Source: Chara braunii (taxonomy: Eukaryota > Streptophyta > Charophyceae > Charales > Characeae). From it: DNA of 33,744 nt. The position numbers were made by a program, and so were the translations under genes. Positions within the stretch are counted from its first letter, which is position 1. Each line of letters opens with the position of its first letter. The notes beneath the pieces are model-generated. The model was not told where the DNA came from, ran no database searches, and saw nothing but the letters and a program-made list of their open reading frames with translations. Location of the stretch: contig BFEA01000277.1 of the NCBI GenBank assembly GCA_003427395.1, positions 1,301,863-1,335,606 of the forward strand, written 5' to 3'. Below are positions 10,110 to 18,737 of the stretch, piece after piece.

Positions 10110-10123
10110 CCTTCCCCCCACTC
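10110..10123 (-). promoter_or_regulatory. Candidate polypurine tract followed by TG (first copy)
   Basis: On the minus strand GAGTGGGGGGAAGG is followed by TGTGCCATC. It is preceded by GATGGGGACATCGCGTTTT, closely matching the copy at 8646-8680. A polypurine tract primes plus-strand DNA synthesis in LTR elements and sits just before the 3' LTR. No LTR partner was identified. Confidence 0.4.
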
Positions 10124-11083
10124 AAAACGCGATGTCCCCATCGCGCGACTGGTCCTCACTCGGAGGCACGAGACCTTTGGCCCACCAACCGCAAGTCAAG
10201 AACACAAGCCCATCCGCTTTACAAAAGGAAGAGTGATCAGTTCCTCCCCAACGGACGACGCCTCATCCTTCTACTCGGTCCGACCTTTCTTCTCTTACGT
10301 GGCGAGCACCAATACTGAGGTTCCTCCCCACATCTGGCAGGCAGGTCCAATCCAAGCCTCCCAGGGCCTCGTCTAGTTGTAAGAGCGTTCCTCCCGAATT
10401 GTCCCTCCCGAGTGGTGATTTTCTGGATTCCGGCCTCTTCCTTTCAAGAGAGTTGGGACTCTCAATTAGTCCGCGAGTGCAGTTACGAAGACCTCGCAAT
10501 TAGTCCCGAAGCGATTGTAATGCTCCAGCGGGGCGGTGCCAATGCCCCGTGGTGGCCGCGGACTCCACCCGGTACTCCGCCAAGCCCCTCCCCTTGGACA
10601 GTGCTGCCCAACTTAGTGCGGGCAACCGAGGTCCGACCCAAATGGCCATGGCACCCCTCTATGACATGGCGTGTGGTAGGAGAGGGCAAAAAAGACTAGA
10701 TGAGAATGACATCCTCGCCCATTTGGCTCTCTCGCCCTTTGACGTTTAGGCATTCAACAGGAGGCGCGGTTCGAACTCCCCGACTAAAGCTCATTGTCGG
10801 GGTCAGTTTCGAACCGTTCCCCACCGATCCAAATGGTAGGTGTCTTGGTCCTTTAACCCTCATCCCCTTTCAAGAGGAACAGGTCGCGCTGAGACTTTTC
10901 CCTTTAAGGGATATAGGTCGTGAGGTCGCGGTGCAAGCACCGTTACCCCCCTCTTGCTGAGGCCAAGGACTAGAAGAAAGAGAAATCCATTTCAACGCTA
11001 TTTCCATGTCCATTTCAAGCCGCCTAGGGTCCCCTGTTTATGCAATGCAATTTTCAATGCTCATTCCAATTCCAATGCTCAAT
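10124..11083. other. Stretch without a confident gene
   Basis: About 1 kb. On the minus strand some short frames have a protein-like look, such as HVIEGCHGHLGRT (about 10621-10670) and LEHYNRFGTNCEVFVTALAD (10463-10527). The first weakly resembles the His-His part of a retroelement integrase zinc finger, but I cannot follow it into a core domain. I therefore do not call a gene. Confidence 0.35.
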
Positions 11084-11296
11084 CCAATTTCAATTCTCAA
11101 TCAAATTCCAAGGCTCAATCCAGTATCTTTTCCAATGCTGAGTCCAATATCTTTTCCAAGGCTGAGTTCAATATCTTTACCAAGGCTGAGTGCAATATCT
11201 TTTTTTTTTTTTTTTTTTTTTTTTCAAGGCTCAGTCTCGTATTTTTTCCAAGGCTCAGGTTAATATCTTTTCCAAGGCTCAACTCTTTCCAATCTC
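11084..11296. repeat. 24-bp tandem array with a T-run expansion
   Basis: The anchor 'ccaagg/ccaatg' starts at 11108, 11132, 11156 and 11180: exactly 24 bp apart. After a unit expanded by about 20 extra T (25 T in total at 11200-11224) the array continues at 11224, 11249 and 11273. A typical unit ends 'gagttcaatatctttt'. In one plus frame it reads as an 8-residue repeat; I do not regard that as a protein. Confidence 0.9.
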
Positions 11297-11365
11297 ATGC
11301 CTCTCAAGCAACCATGCAAGGGGACCCCAGTGCCAATTCCAAAGAATGACCCTTGTCAGGAGCCA

Positions 11366-11528
11366 TTCCGAACAACCTGGTTAGGGTCGTTCTTTCCAAT
11401 TCCAAGTCAAACAGCCTGGTAAGGGTCATTCTTATCCATTTCCATTGGATAGCCTGGTTAGGGTCATCCTTATCCATTTCAGTTGGACAGCCTGGTTAGG
11501 GCCATCCTTATCCATTTCCAATGTTAGC
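11366..11528. repeat. 38-bp tandem array, four copies
   Basis: The anchor 'cctggttagggtc' (one copy has cctggtaagggtc) starts at 11376, 11415, 11453 and 11491, giving periods of 39, 38 and 38. The units contain 'cttatccattt'. Confidence 0.9.
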
Positions 11529-12983
11529 GCCCGAGGGGATGAGCCTCGAGGATACGGATCCTATTCCCGTCTCAGGGGTTAGAGGGTGGCCATTATCTTG
11601 GGTTTTTACGCATGCTTCTTCCTCTTTCTTGTGTCATTTGTCGTTCTCGTGTCCATACATACATCCGACTTAGCGTCTAATACTCGAGTTAGGGCTCGCA
11701 GCCCCAGGCAGCACTAGCCCGCCCGGTCGTTCAACCATTGCGGAGGGTGCTTGCTTAATCAATGTTTCCTCTCTCCTTCCAACCTCTCGTGCCCCTCATT
11801 GCTTGTAGAATTGTTTTTGACCAATTGGATTAGGCTCCTAGGGAAGAGGCTCTACGTGCCTCTTTACCCATAGGTCCCCTAACCTCTCTCGTGTTCGACC
11901 AACGTCGAATGCCTTGCTCTCCTCAACGAGCCAAATTTCATAGCCTCTTTTCCAAATGCAATCTTAGTTTCTCAAGGCCATAATACAACCGCCCTCGCTA
12001 GTTTCACACAAATGTTTTCCGTCAGCCCTTGTCTTTGCAGGAACCTTTCAAGGTAGCCTGCCAAAAGAGGCGTCTCGAAAACTGTTTACCTGCTTATTCA
12101 TGTTAAATCTTGACTAGTCCCTGCCCCATTCATTTTTAACGGCCTGGTTCCCACTAGCCACGCCCTACCACTGATGTTCCTAACAGGCATTTGTCAAACT
12201 CATGTCATGCCTACTCTCTTTTGTTGCCATCAGTCTTTATCTCAAGGTCTCAGCCAGTACTTGAATATCTCAAAATAACTTGCGCGGGAGGTAGCATCTA
12301 GAGATCGGCATCAGTCTGTCTTGCCCTTGTCAAACTTTCGCATAATCCAGACCACATCCCAAAAGACGGCCGAGATGACCACTTCCCCATCTTCTATCCC
12401 ACATTCAACCTGTCTACGTGGTTTCTCTTGCCGCGGCTCAATTTTCCTTCTTGATCCCTTGTCCCCTAGCCTCTTCAAGTACCTTTAATTGCGGGGCGTA
12501 TCCCAGCTTAACTAATAATCAAGAAAATCTATCCTTTCCTTCCTGCGGACACCTCAAGTACTCTTTCACCGTGGAAAGTCGACACTGTGACCAACTCGCC
12601 CCTCCTCATCTCTCTTCCAACCCTGATGGCCCAGGTACTACATTAAACCATTGATAAAACCACTGGCTGCGTAATTGCCCAAAATCCTTATGCCACTTCG
12701 TAATGTTCCCTTACAGTTATCAGCCTAAGGTCCTCCTTTTCTCTTCCAACTTGGTTACTTCCTCCGCCTCTCTTTCGCAATAAGTATCGATAGCTTGGTG
12801 ATGATCTCCTCAAACCCCCTTTTTTTTTTTTTTTGTCCTCGACCACACTTGCCCTCACAACCTCCGGTCCTCACGTCGCATCGCTCATCTTGGTGCCCTC
12901 TTGTTGTTGAGGTCCAGTTGTGTCCGTCCTTCCTTTCTCAAGCGGCGGTCCCGTCCTACCCACGACCCCGCTTCTTCTCGTGG
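11529..12983. other. Stretch without a recognised gene; one coding-like minus frame
   Basis: No confident gene. The best protein-like piece is a minus-strand open frame at 12311-12484 (57 codons) that is highly charged at first and then reads EVVISAVFWDVVWIMRKFD before a TGA. Short pieces around 12545-12640 (YLGHQGWKRDEEGRVGH) also look coding-like. They follow the zinc-knuckle ORF on the same strand and may be remnants of its downstream polyprotein. No RT, protease or integrase motif is visible here. Confidence 0.4.
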
Positions 12984-13970
12984 TTACATGTCGGCCCTCA
13001 ACAAAGCTCGCCCACTTCCTCTCTCCATTACCGAAAGGTCTAGGTTGTTTAATGTTGCTATAACGCGTCTCATCCCCCCGTGCGAATTCCAGTCAACCCT
13101 TTCTCCGTTAGGACCCAGGATCTGTCCCTTGAGGGTCCTAGAACACAGCCCTCCTATGATGTCGTGGTTAAGCTTCGGGCAAAGCCTAACGAAGTGTCCC
13201 ATCAAGGTGCAATATCGACATGATTCCTTCGAAGGATCTCTCCGACCGGTTCGGCGCTCGGGTCTTGGAGCTAGAGCTTCTTGGGGTACCAACGGAGTTC
13301 GAGATACGCGGGTTTGCACCATCCGGAGGGTATCCCCTATCCTTTCCCTCTCGTTGTCCGCCCCTTCGCCTTGATCGTGCAACTCTCCCGACCCCTTTTT
13401 CACTCCGTACCCGGTTGTTTCTAAGACCTTCCACAACTCACTATAGTCTTCATTTGACAAGGATTGTCCCCCTGTCTGCAGGCTCGTTCGATGGTCCGTT
13501 CCTTGCTTCCTTATTTCCTTTGCGGTTCCTACCCTGGAAGGTCGCACCCCCTCTTTTTCCCCCGCGTTTTCGCCCGTCCCCCATTCACCAGGCTTCCCAA
13601 TGATGCGCTCTCGTTGCATCTCACCTTGCCACTCATCATTGTGTAGCTTATCGTCATCCTCACCCTCAATGTCTTTTATCATTTCTTCAATTACACCAGC
13701 CTTGTAAGTTGCTATCATCTGCTCCACATCCTTAAGTCTTCGTAGGGTATCTGCTACCTTCCTTCTCTTTGTCACTCCACCCACCGAGGTTTGTGACTCT
13801 TCCGTATTTCTGACTACGATTGGCCTCATTCCCCGAGATTCTGCAGGCCTCCTCCCGGTATAACTCCCTTTTTCCAAAATCCACCTCACGTTGCCTTTAA
13901 CCCCTTCGCTGTTGAATCGTCGGTCGGCATTTATGCTACCGTCTTGTTCCCCCGGATTCCGACCATCCAT
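12984..13970 (-). CDS. CCHC zinc-knuckle gag-like protein
   Basis: A 328-residue open frame that is rich in Glu, Lys, Arg and Gly. Residues 69-104 form a basic then acidic helix-like region (VTKRRKVADTLRRLKDVEQM, then IKDIEGEDDD). The zinc knuckle is CRYCTLMGHFVRLC at residues 251-264 (13179-13220; CX2CX4HX4C). After it comes a conserved-looking tail with GPNGERVDWNSHGGMRRVI (residues 286-304), the kind of block seen after the knuckle in some retroelement Gags. Such proteins bind RNA in the particle. The frame stays open upstream of the Met to a TGA near 14015, and the same acidic region seems to continue in another frame above that, so the true N-terminus is probably lost to a frameshift. 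No protease follows in frame (TAA immediately after residue 328). The tandem domain array lies upstream on the same strand. It could also be a domesticated CCHC gene; retroelement origin is more likely. Confidence 0.7.
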   Translation of the reverse strand: MDGRNPGEQDGSINADRRFNSEGVKGNVRWILEKGSYTGRRPAESRGMRPIVVRNTEESQTSVGGVTKRRKVADTLRRLKDVEQMIATYKAGVIEEMIKDIEGEDDDKLHNDEWQGEMQRERIIGKPGEWGTGENAGEKEGVRPSRVGTAKEIRKQGTDHRTSLQTGGQSLSNEDYSELWKVLETTGYGVKKGSGELHDQGEGADNERERIGDTLRMVQTRVSRTPLVPQEALAPRPERRTGRRDPSKESCRYCTLMGHFVRLCPKLNHDIIGGLCSRTLKGQILGPNGERVDWNSHGGMRRVIATLNNLDLSVMERGSGRALLRADM

Positions 13971-14490
13971 GTTGCTATCGCTATCAGTTCCGGAAATGTT
14001 CTCGTCTTCAAATCATCTTAATGCTTGTCCTCCCGCTTCCTTGTGCACTTTAGGGTTCTCCCTACCCTAGATGTTTTCTCGCCCTCTACCTCTGCTACTG
14101 TTTCGATGGTCTCTCTTACCAATGTCACATGCAGGACAGACAAGCAGAACCGCTTATTCCCCCATTTCGGACACCCATGCCTTGCTCGATTCCGGTTGCC
14201 CGCTGGTTGATACCTTCTCTCGACTTCCTAGGGATTTTTCATCATGTCTTGGCTCCTAAAAAGTTACGAAACCCTTTCGGCCCCTCAAATTTTGCCGAGA
14301 CGTCATCCTGGTGGTTCTTGCAAAAAAAACGCACACGCGAGGCGCCCCCTTTCTATATTTAGCGAGTCACTTATATGCTGCCATATATACTATGTCTGCT
14401 ACACTGGTTCGGCTATTCGCCTTGACTGGTCCTGCGTCCCTCTCATGACCCTTCCCCCTGGGGATCCTCCTCATTCCCAGCCATCATTTG

Positions 14491-14820
14491 CTAGATAAGT
14501 CTCGCCTTATATTCCGCACTCTGCCTTTCTATTTCTGCCAACTTACGGCGTGCATCCGAGACTTTCATTTTCTTGGGCGTGGTTCCCCTCGAGTTTCGAA
14601 GACTCGCCCTTTCGTTGTCCCTTCCTTCCCTATTTTCCTGAGGTCCTCTTTTGCTACCCCCGACTTTCCCCGAACTTTCGCCCGTCGAAAGATCCTTCCC
14701 ATCTTCCCTAGTTCCCTCTAGTTTCGCTGCCTCTCGATCCTTTACTGACTCTTCGTTTTGTTCCGTACCCCTGCCCGTGCCCTGACTTTCTTCGCTTCGC
14801 AGTTCCTCAACCTCTTCTTC
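14491..14820 (-). pseudogene. Charged open frame, paralogous to the zinc-knuckle protein's N-terminal part
   Basis: This minus frame of 109 codons lies between two stops and has no ATG at its start. It is very rich in Glu, Arg, Lys and Gly. Near its end TPKKMKVSDARRKLAEIERQ followed by SAEYKARLI aligns with VTKRRKVADTLRRLKDVEQM followed by IATYKAGVI in the ORF at 12984-13970. After its TAG the match continues in frame (QMM then acidic residues). It therefore looks like a second, decayed copy of that region and not random sequence. No zinc knuckle follows it. Confidence 0.5.
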
Positions 14821-14970
14821 CTACGCCATCCAATTACCAACCCTGCACATGGAAAAAAATTTTTTGCGAAACGGCCGGTTGTTCCTAGCTTCCCTAGTTC
14901 CCGGCCCCTAGGGTCCCCTCATTCTTACTTATTTCCTTGTTTCCCGTCTTATTTTGTCGGGACGACTTAC

Positions 14971-15354
14971 CTAAGAATTTCCTACAGGGCGCCGTTCTAT
15001 CTTGCTTCTGTCGGAAGGCTTGCTGCCGAGCTTTGGCGTTTTCTCACTGCCGTGCCCTGGTCCCTTACGGCGGTGTCTGGGGCTAGTGGCTCTCCCCTTG
15101 AGGGTAGCCCTTTTGACGTCCCGACACCCGGATGCCCCAACGTCCTTCAGCGCGGGTGGTCTTCCCAGTTCCCTCCTGCCACATCTTTGGGAACGGCGGA
15201 ACTCCGACCACAACCCCCTTCTGCTGATGGCTACCTTCCTATCTTCATATCCATCCTCTATTTTTCCCGCCTTTCCTTGGCGCCTTTCCTCACGCTGGTC
15301 CTTCAGACCTGCCTTGTTCGTCTGGTTCCTCGAACAGGTCAGCCACCCCGACAA
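14971..15354 (-). CDS. Lys/Arg-rich linker frame of unknown function
   Basis: A 127-codon frame overlapping the end of the fourth array unit in a different phase. It is strongly basic with repeated KDQREERRQGKAGK-like stretches and no hydrophobic core, so it is probably disordered. It sits between the domain array and the zinc-knuckle ORF on the same strand and in the same phase as the frame at 14491-14820. It may be the basic linker of one large degraded polyprotein. It could also be a by-product of purine-rich DNA, which favours Lys, Arg, Glu and Gly codons in any frame. Confidence 0.3.
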   Translation of the reverse strand: MSGWLTCSRNQTNKAGLKDQREERRQGKAGKIEDGYEDRKVAISRRGLWSEFRRSQRCGRRELGRPPALKDVGASGCRDVKRATLKGRATSPRHRRKGPGHGSEKTPKLGSKPSDRSKIERRPVGNS

Positions 15355-16075
15355 GGTAGTTTTCTCCCATCCCTATTTCCCTAATGATTATTGGTTCATA
15401 TTCCTCAAACGTCAAGCGAGGCAACCCGAATATCAAAATTTCAATGAGGTCTAGTAATTCCCAGGCCTGATTTCCCCAGAACGGCCCATGCCTGACCGAC
15501 ACATCGTAAAACATCCCTGTTGTCTGTGGTCGGAAGTGGTGAATCCAGACCAGGGTCGAATCCACCAGATCCCTCACCCTTGCGAGGCTGCCGAACACCA
15601 GGTCCACCATGAAGCGAGGCACTCGACACCTCAGCGCTGTCATTGGGGCCTTAAATTCCCGCCAACCTCCAATCTCCAACCGGGTTCTCAGTCCCACATT
15701 CCTTCTCCCTCGCACTTCCTGGCCTACTCAGTTCAGCACCCTAATAGCCCTCTGGAAGATTGGTAACAGACCGTGCCCTAGCGCCAGTTCCGTTCCTAAC
15801 ATGTACCACCCTAGTTCCGGCAGGTATACGGTCCCCGTCACCCTAAGGTCAGTGTACAGGTCGTCCCCTGGTTCCCTATTAATCCTCATACCATCCCACA
15901 AACATTCCACCATCATGAACGCCTGATCCCTTCCCAAGGTCACGGCCATCCATTCGGTATCCAGTCCTCGGACCATGTAGCTTGCTGGAAGCGATACCTC
16001 CCATCCACCTCCACTTTCTGTGGGTGGTCGCGGGTACGTGGGCCGTCGTGACATCCGGGCGCGTCTCATCGCCAT
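15290..16075 (-). pseudogene. Unrecognised domain array, unit 4
   Basis: Two frames in the same phase: an N-half (Met at 16075, open from 16114, ending at TGA 15728-15730) and a C-half (to 15290). The N-half has the array's signature: basic start MAMRRARMSRR, then WEVSLP, W in the middle, GTVYLPELGW, and LALGHGLLPIF. The C-half has GGWREF, CRVPRFMVDLVFGSLARV, the block GPFWGNQAWELLDLIEIL, and IIIREIGMGENYLVGVADLF. The stop lies exactly at the N/C-half boundary, as in unit 1. Function unknown; I recognise no known family. See findings for the four-unit comparison. Confidence 0.6.
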
Positions 16076-16223
16076 TTTGGACTGAGAAATCTCCTGCACA
16101 GTTTTAAACAGCAAGCAAGTCTACTTATTTCATTTGGTCTTCAGTTCTCCGCCCGAACAACTCTCCGGTCCCTAGCCTGGCGCTTCTTTTCCCCTTTTTT
16201 CCTTCCCCTTTCTTTCGACCCTA

Positions 16224-16998
16224 TTACCGACCTGTTCCTACTTTCATCGGCTCATACAATCGGTATAGATCATCCACGTATGCCATCCCTTGGCTTATTT
16301 CCCGTCGAACGACACCCAACACGACTTCACCACCAACGACCGGAGCCCTTGTCCTAGTGCCAAACACAGCACGCAGGATGCGCAACACCTCATACTTCTA
16401 TTCACCACTAAACGCCCCCATTTCTAGCAAGGCCCGATAATACTCTCGATGTACAATCGCATCTTCATATGTCAGACTCACAAGGTCGGCTACCGCTTGT
16501 CTTAACAAGTCCTAGGCCGCCCAACCTTTCCAGCAAAAAGGACGGCAGCCTCATCCGCACATTCGCACTAGGCAATTCAAAACTCACGACCATGGCTACC
16601 CTAAGGTCCGTCGTTACATCGTCGCCTCCTGGATCCGTGAACTTGAACCCCGCTTGCCACACTAACTGCCATGCCCCTTCGAACATACTCAGCGGGTCTT
16701 CTCCTGATGCCAACCGGACTCCGAACTCCCGCCACCCGTCCTCTGACACATACAGCCGCCCTTCCGCCCACACATGTCCCCGCGGGTCCAAGTTCCATTC
16801 CCCATTCTCATCCGCACGCCACTCAACCCTCGTCACTAGGTAAACCATGTTTTCCACAAGTTCAACCCCGACCCAATCCACCACTGGGTGCCATCCCTCA
16901 TTTGCGGTCGGCAGGCTAATTTCTATCCTACCATCCACGTCCCTGAGCGGCTCAATGCCCAACGGACGGTCCTCAAGAAACGTCCTTCTTCGCGCCAT
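16224..16998 (-). pseudogene. Unrecognised domain array, unit 3
   Basis: The frame from MARRRTF at 16998 (open from 17061, ending at 16465) carries the N-half: RIEISLP, VEWRADENG, GRLYVSEDGW, VRLASGEDPLSMFEGA, then DDVTTDLRV and MRLPSFLLERLGGLG. Near 16510 the frame shifts and the C-half continues: DLLRQAVADLVSLTYEDA, YYRALLEMGAFSGE, then TAG at 16398-16400, then KYEVLRILRAVF and VVRREISQGMAYVDDLYRLY to a TAA at 16224-16226. The shifted part aligns to the C-halves of units 1, 2 and 4, so this is one decayed gene with one frameshift and one nonsense codon. Confidence 0.6.
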
Positions 16999-17121
16999 CT
17001 GCGCTCTTGTCCTTGGTCTTCTCTCTCGCGATCCACACTGAACCCTACAATGGCCAGACATCCCATTCCCTTATCTTAGCAATTTTTCCCATATTTGCCT
17101 GGCCCCACGGCTTTCCTGCGC

Positions 17122-17868
17122 TTAGTCAAACCACAACACTTTGAACAGTTTGAACACATCGTCCACATAACAGGGTGTTGTTGCCACCTCACGGCGGATT
17201 ATGGCCTCCCTAGTTTACGGGGCCACCTCCTGTTGGTCATTCCTTTCGATTTCCAAAATGATAAGAACCTCCCGGGCTCTATCGCCGTGGAAGGGCCCGA
17301 ATTTCAAGGACGTCCTATAGAATTCCTCTGCCAGCCATGCGCAGTCCACGTGTGTTCGTTCCATCGTGTTCACCACCTCTGTTACATGTTCAAAGCCCCC
17401 AAACCAGTCCGCCACGAACTCGGGCACCCAGATCTTGGTTCGGGTGCCAAGCGGTTTAAATTCCTTCCATCCTCCCATCACGACTCTATTGGTGACCGTA
17501 TCCCAACCCTTGTTAGCAAACCTTTCCCCCGCCTGTCGAGCCCTTGCCTCAGTGTCCCCTAAAAGCCACATCGGGTCCTGTCCTGCCGCGAGCGTTATGC
17601 AGAACAGGTGCCAACCTTGTTCGGAAAGAACAATCGTCCCGATTGATTCCACCCTCCCTCCTGCTATCTCTTCCCATCCTTCCTCTTCCCTCAACGGGTT
17701 CCAGACTCGCTCTATCCATAGGTACGATAGCTCCGGCACAATCTCATACCCCCGCCAATCACATGTGGTCCCCTTCCATTCATAGCTCGGCGGTACCGAC
17801 ATCTCTACTCCCCTTCCGATTCGTCTTGGTTCCCATGTACAATCCCATGGCTCGAGTTCCCGGTTCAT
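17122..17868 (-). pseudogene. Unrecognised domain array, unit 2 (best preserved)
   Basis: A single frame of 217 codons (17868 to 17215) spans both halves without a break at the boundary: GVEMSVPPSYEW, YLWIERVWNPL, GTIVLSEQGWHLFCITLAAG, GQDPMWLL, then GGWKEFKPLG, IWVPEFVADWFGGFEHVTEV, EEFYRTSLKFGPFHGDRARE. A TAA at 17215-17217 interrupts the last ~30 codons, which continue in frame (IIRREVATTPCYVDDVFKLF) to a TAA at 17122-17124. About 248 residues in all if the first stop is ignored. Many Trp and aromatic residues suggest a compact folded domain. Not recognised. Confidence 0.6.
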
Positions 17869-17933
17869 TGCTCCCTACCTGCACATGGTTGACAACCCGT
17901 TCTTCCCGGGTAAGGCCCCCCCCCCCAGAAGTC

Positions 17934-18737
17934 TCAGTCCTCTATCTTGTCCCCGTCCTCCTCATCACCGAAATCCTCCTCCTCGTCTACGAACATCTCC
18001 TTTACCCCTTCCAAGAACGTTTCCCCTGCTGCCAAGTTTCGGTAGACTATCTGCCAATGCACCGAACTAGGAACAAAGACTTCATCCGCACTGAGGAGGT
18101 TTAGCACCTCAGCTAATTCTTCCGCCCAGTTTCCTTCAAACGGCCCTGCCTCCACCGATAATCTAAAGAAGTTTTGTCTAGCACATTGGTACAGCCTCAC
18201 GCGTGTCATCGATTGGCATATACGTTCCAGTCTATCCCTGGTCCCAAAGACTGCCACCACCCGAAACGAAGGTAGCACGCACCTCATTGTCCTAAGAGGA
18301 CGTCTCATGTTTTCCCGGTCCCCGAGTTCCACCCATACATCTACCCTTTCCATTTCCATTTCCCTCCGTTGGCATGCAACTTACACAACCTCTGCTTCTG
18401 CCTTCCTAAACAACTCATCCGGTGTATTCCCAAGTGTCAACTCTATGATCCTAGCTTTCTCCCCATCTCGCGACAAGTAGACCCACCCCCGGGCTTCCAC
18501 TGTCCCTCGGAATTCCAAATCCATTAAACTTGGCGACAACCTCGTCAAGCTGACATTGGTCCATACTGTTTTTATCCAAAGAAAAGCATCCTCTCCTTCT
18601 TGCATTACCGTTTGATACGCTGGTTCAAGGTCCGCCCACATCCCATTTTCCGGGAGGACGACCGATACCCCATCCTTTACATCTATTGCAATTTCCGGGC
18701 CGCTAGTATAGATCGTGGAAGGCAACCATCGCGCCAT
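17934..18737 (-). pseudogene. Unrecognised domain array, unit 1
   Basis: Two frames in the same phase. N-half 18737-18381: MARWLP start, GVSVVLP, FLWIKTVWTNVSL, GTVEARGWVYLSRDG, LTLGNTPDELF, then TAA at 18381-18383. C-half to 17934: RVDVWVELGDRENMRRPL, MRCVLPSFRVVAVFG, VEAGPFEGNWAEELAEVL, WQIVYRNLAAGETFLEGV, and a very acidic tail (DEEEDFGDEEDGD). The stop sits in the context GTGTAAGT, which contains GTAAGT, a perfect plant splice-donor hexamer, so a spliced intron at the half boundary is an alternative to a nonsense mutation. It is the first unit in the direction of transcription. Confidence 0.6.

Noticed and set aside
10621-10670. Possible integrase His-His motif (HVIEGCHGHLGRT)
   Set aside because: Cannot be followed into a Cys-Cys half or a catalytic core in any frame, so too weak to call.
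10755-10790. Second B-box-like phrase (ggttcgaactcc)
   Set aside because: No complete tRNA cloverleaf or SINE A-box/tail nearby.
10954-11349. 131-codon plus frame rich in Asn/Ser/Gln/Phe
   Set aside because: Product of the 24-bp array and T run; no conserved sequence.
12984-13970. Calling the CCHC ORF a cellular zinc-finger RNA-binding protein
   Set aside because: One retroviral-type knuckle with a gag-like tail in a repeat-filled region fits a retroelement Gag better; domestication cannot be excluded.
15728-15740. Nine-base GT...AG segments at stops in the domain array as mini-introns
   Set aside because: Spliceosomal introns this short are not credible; decay is simpler.
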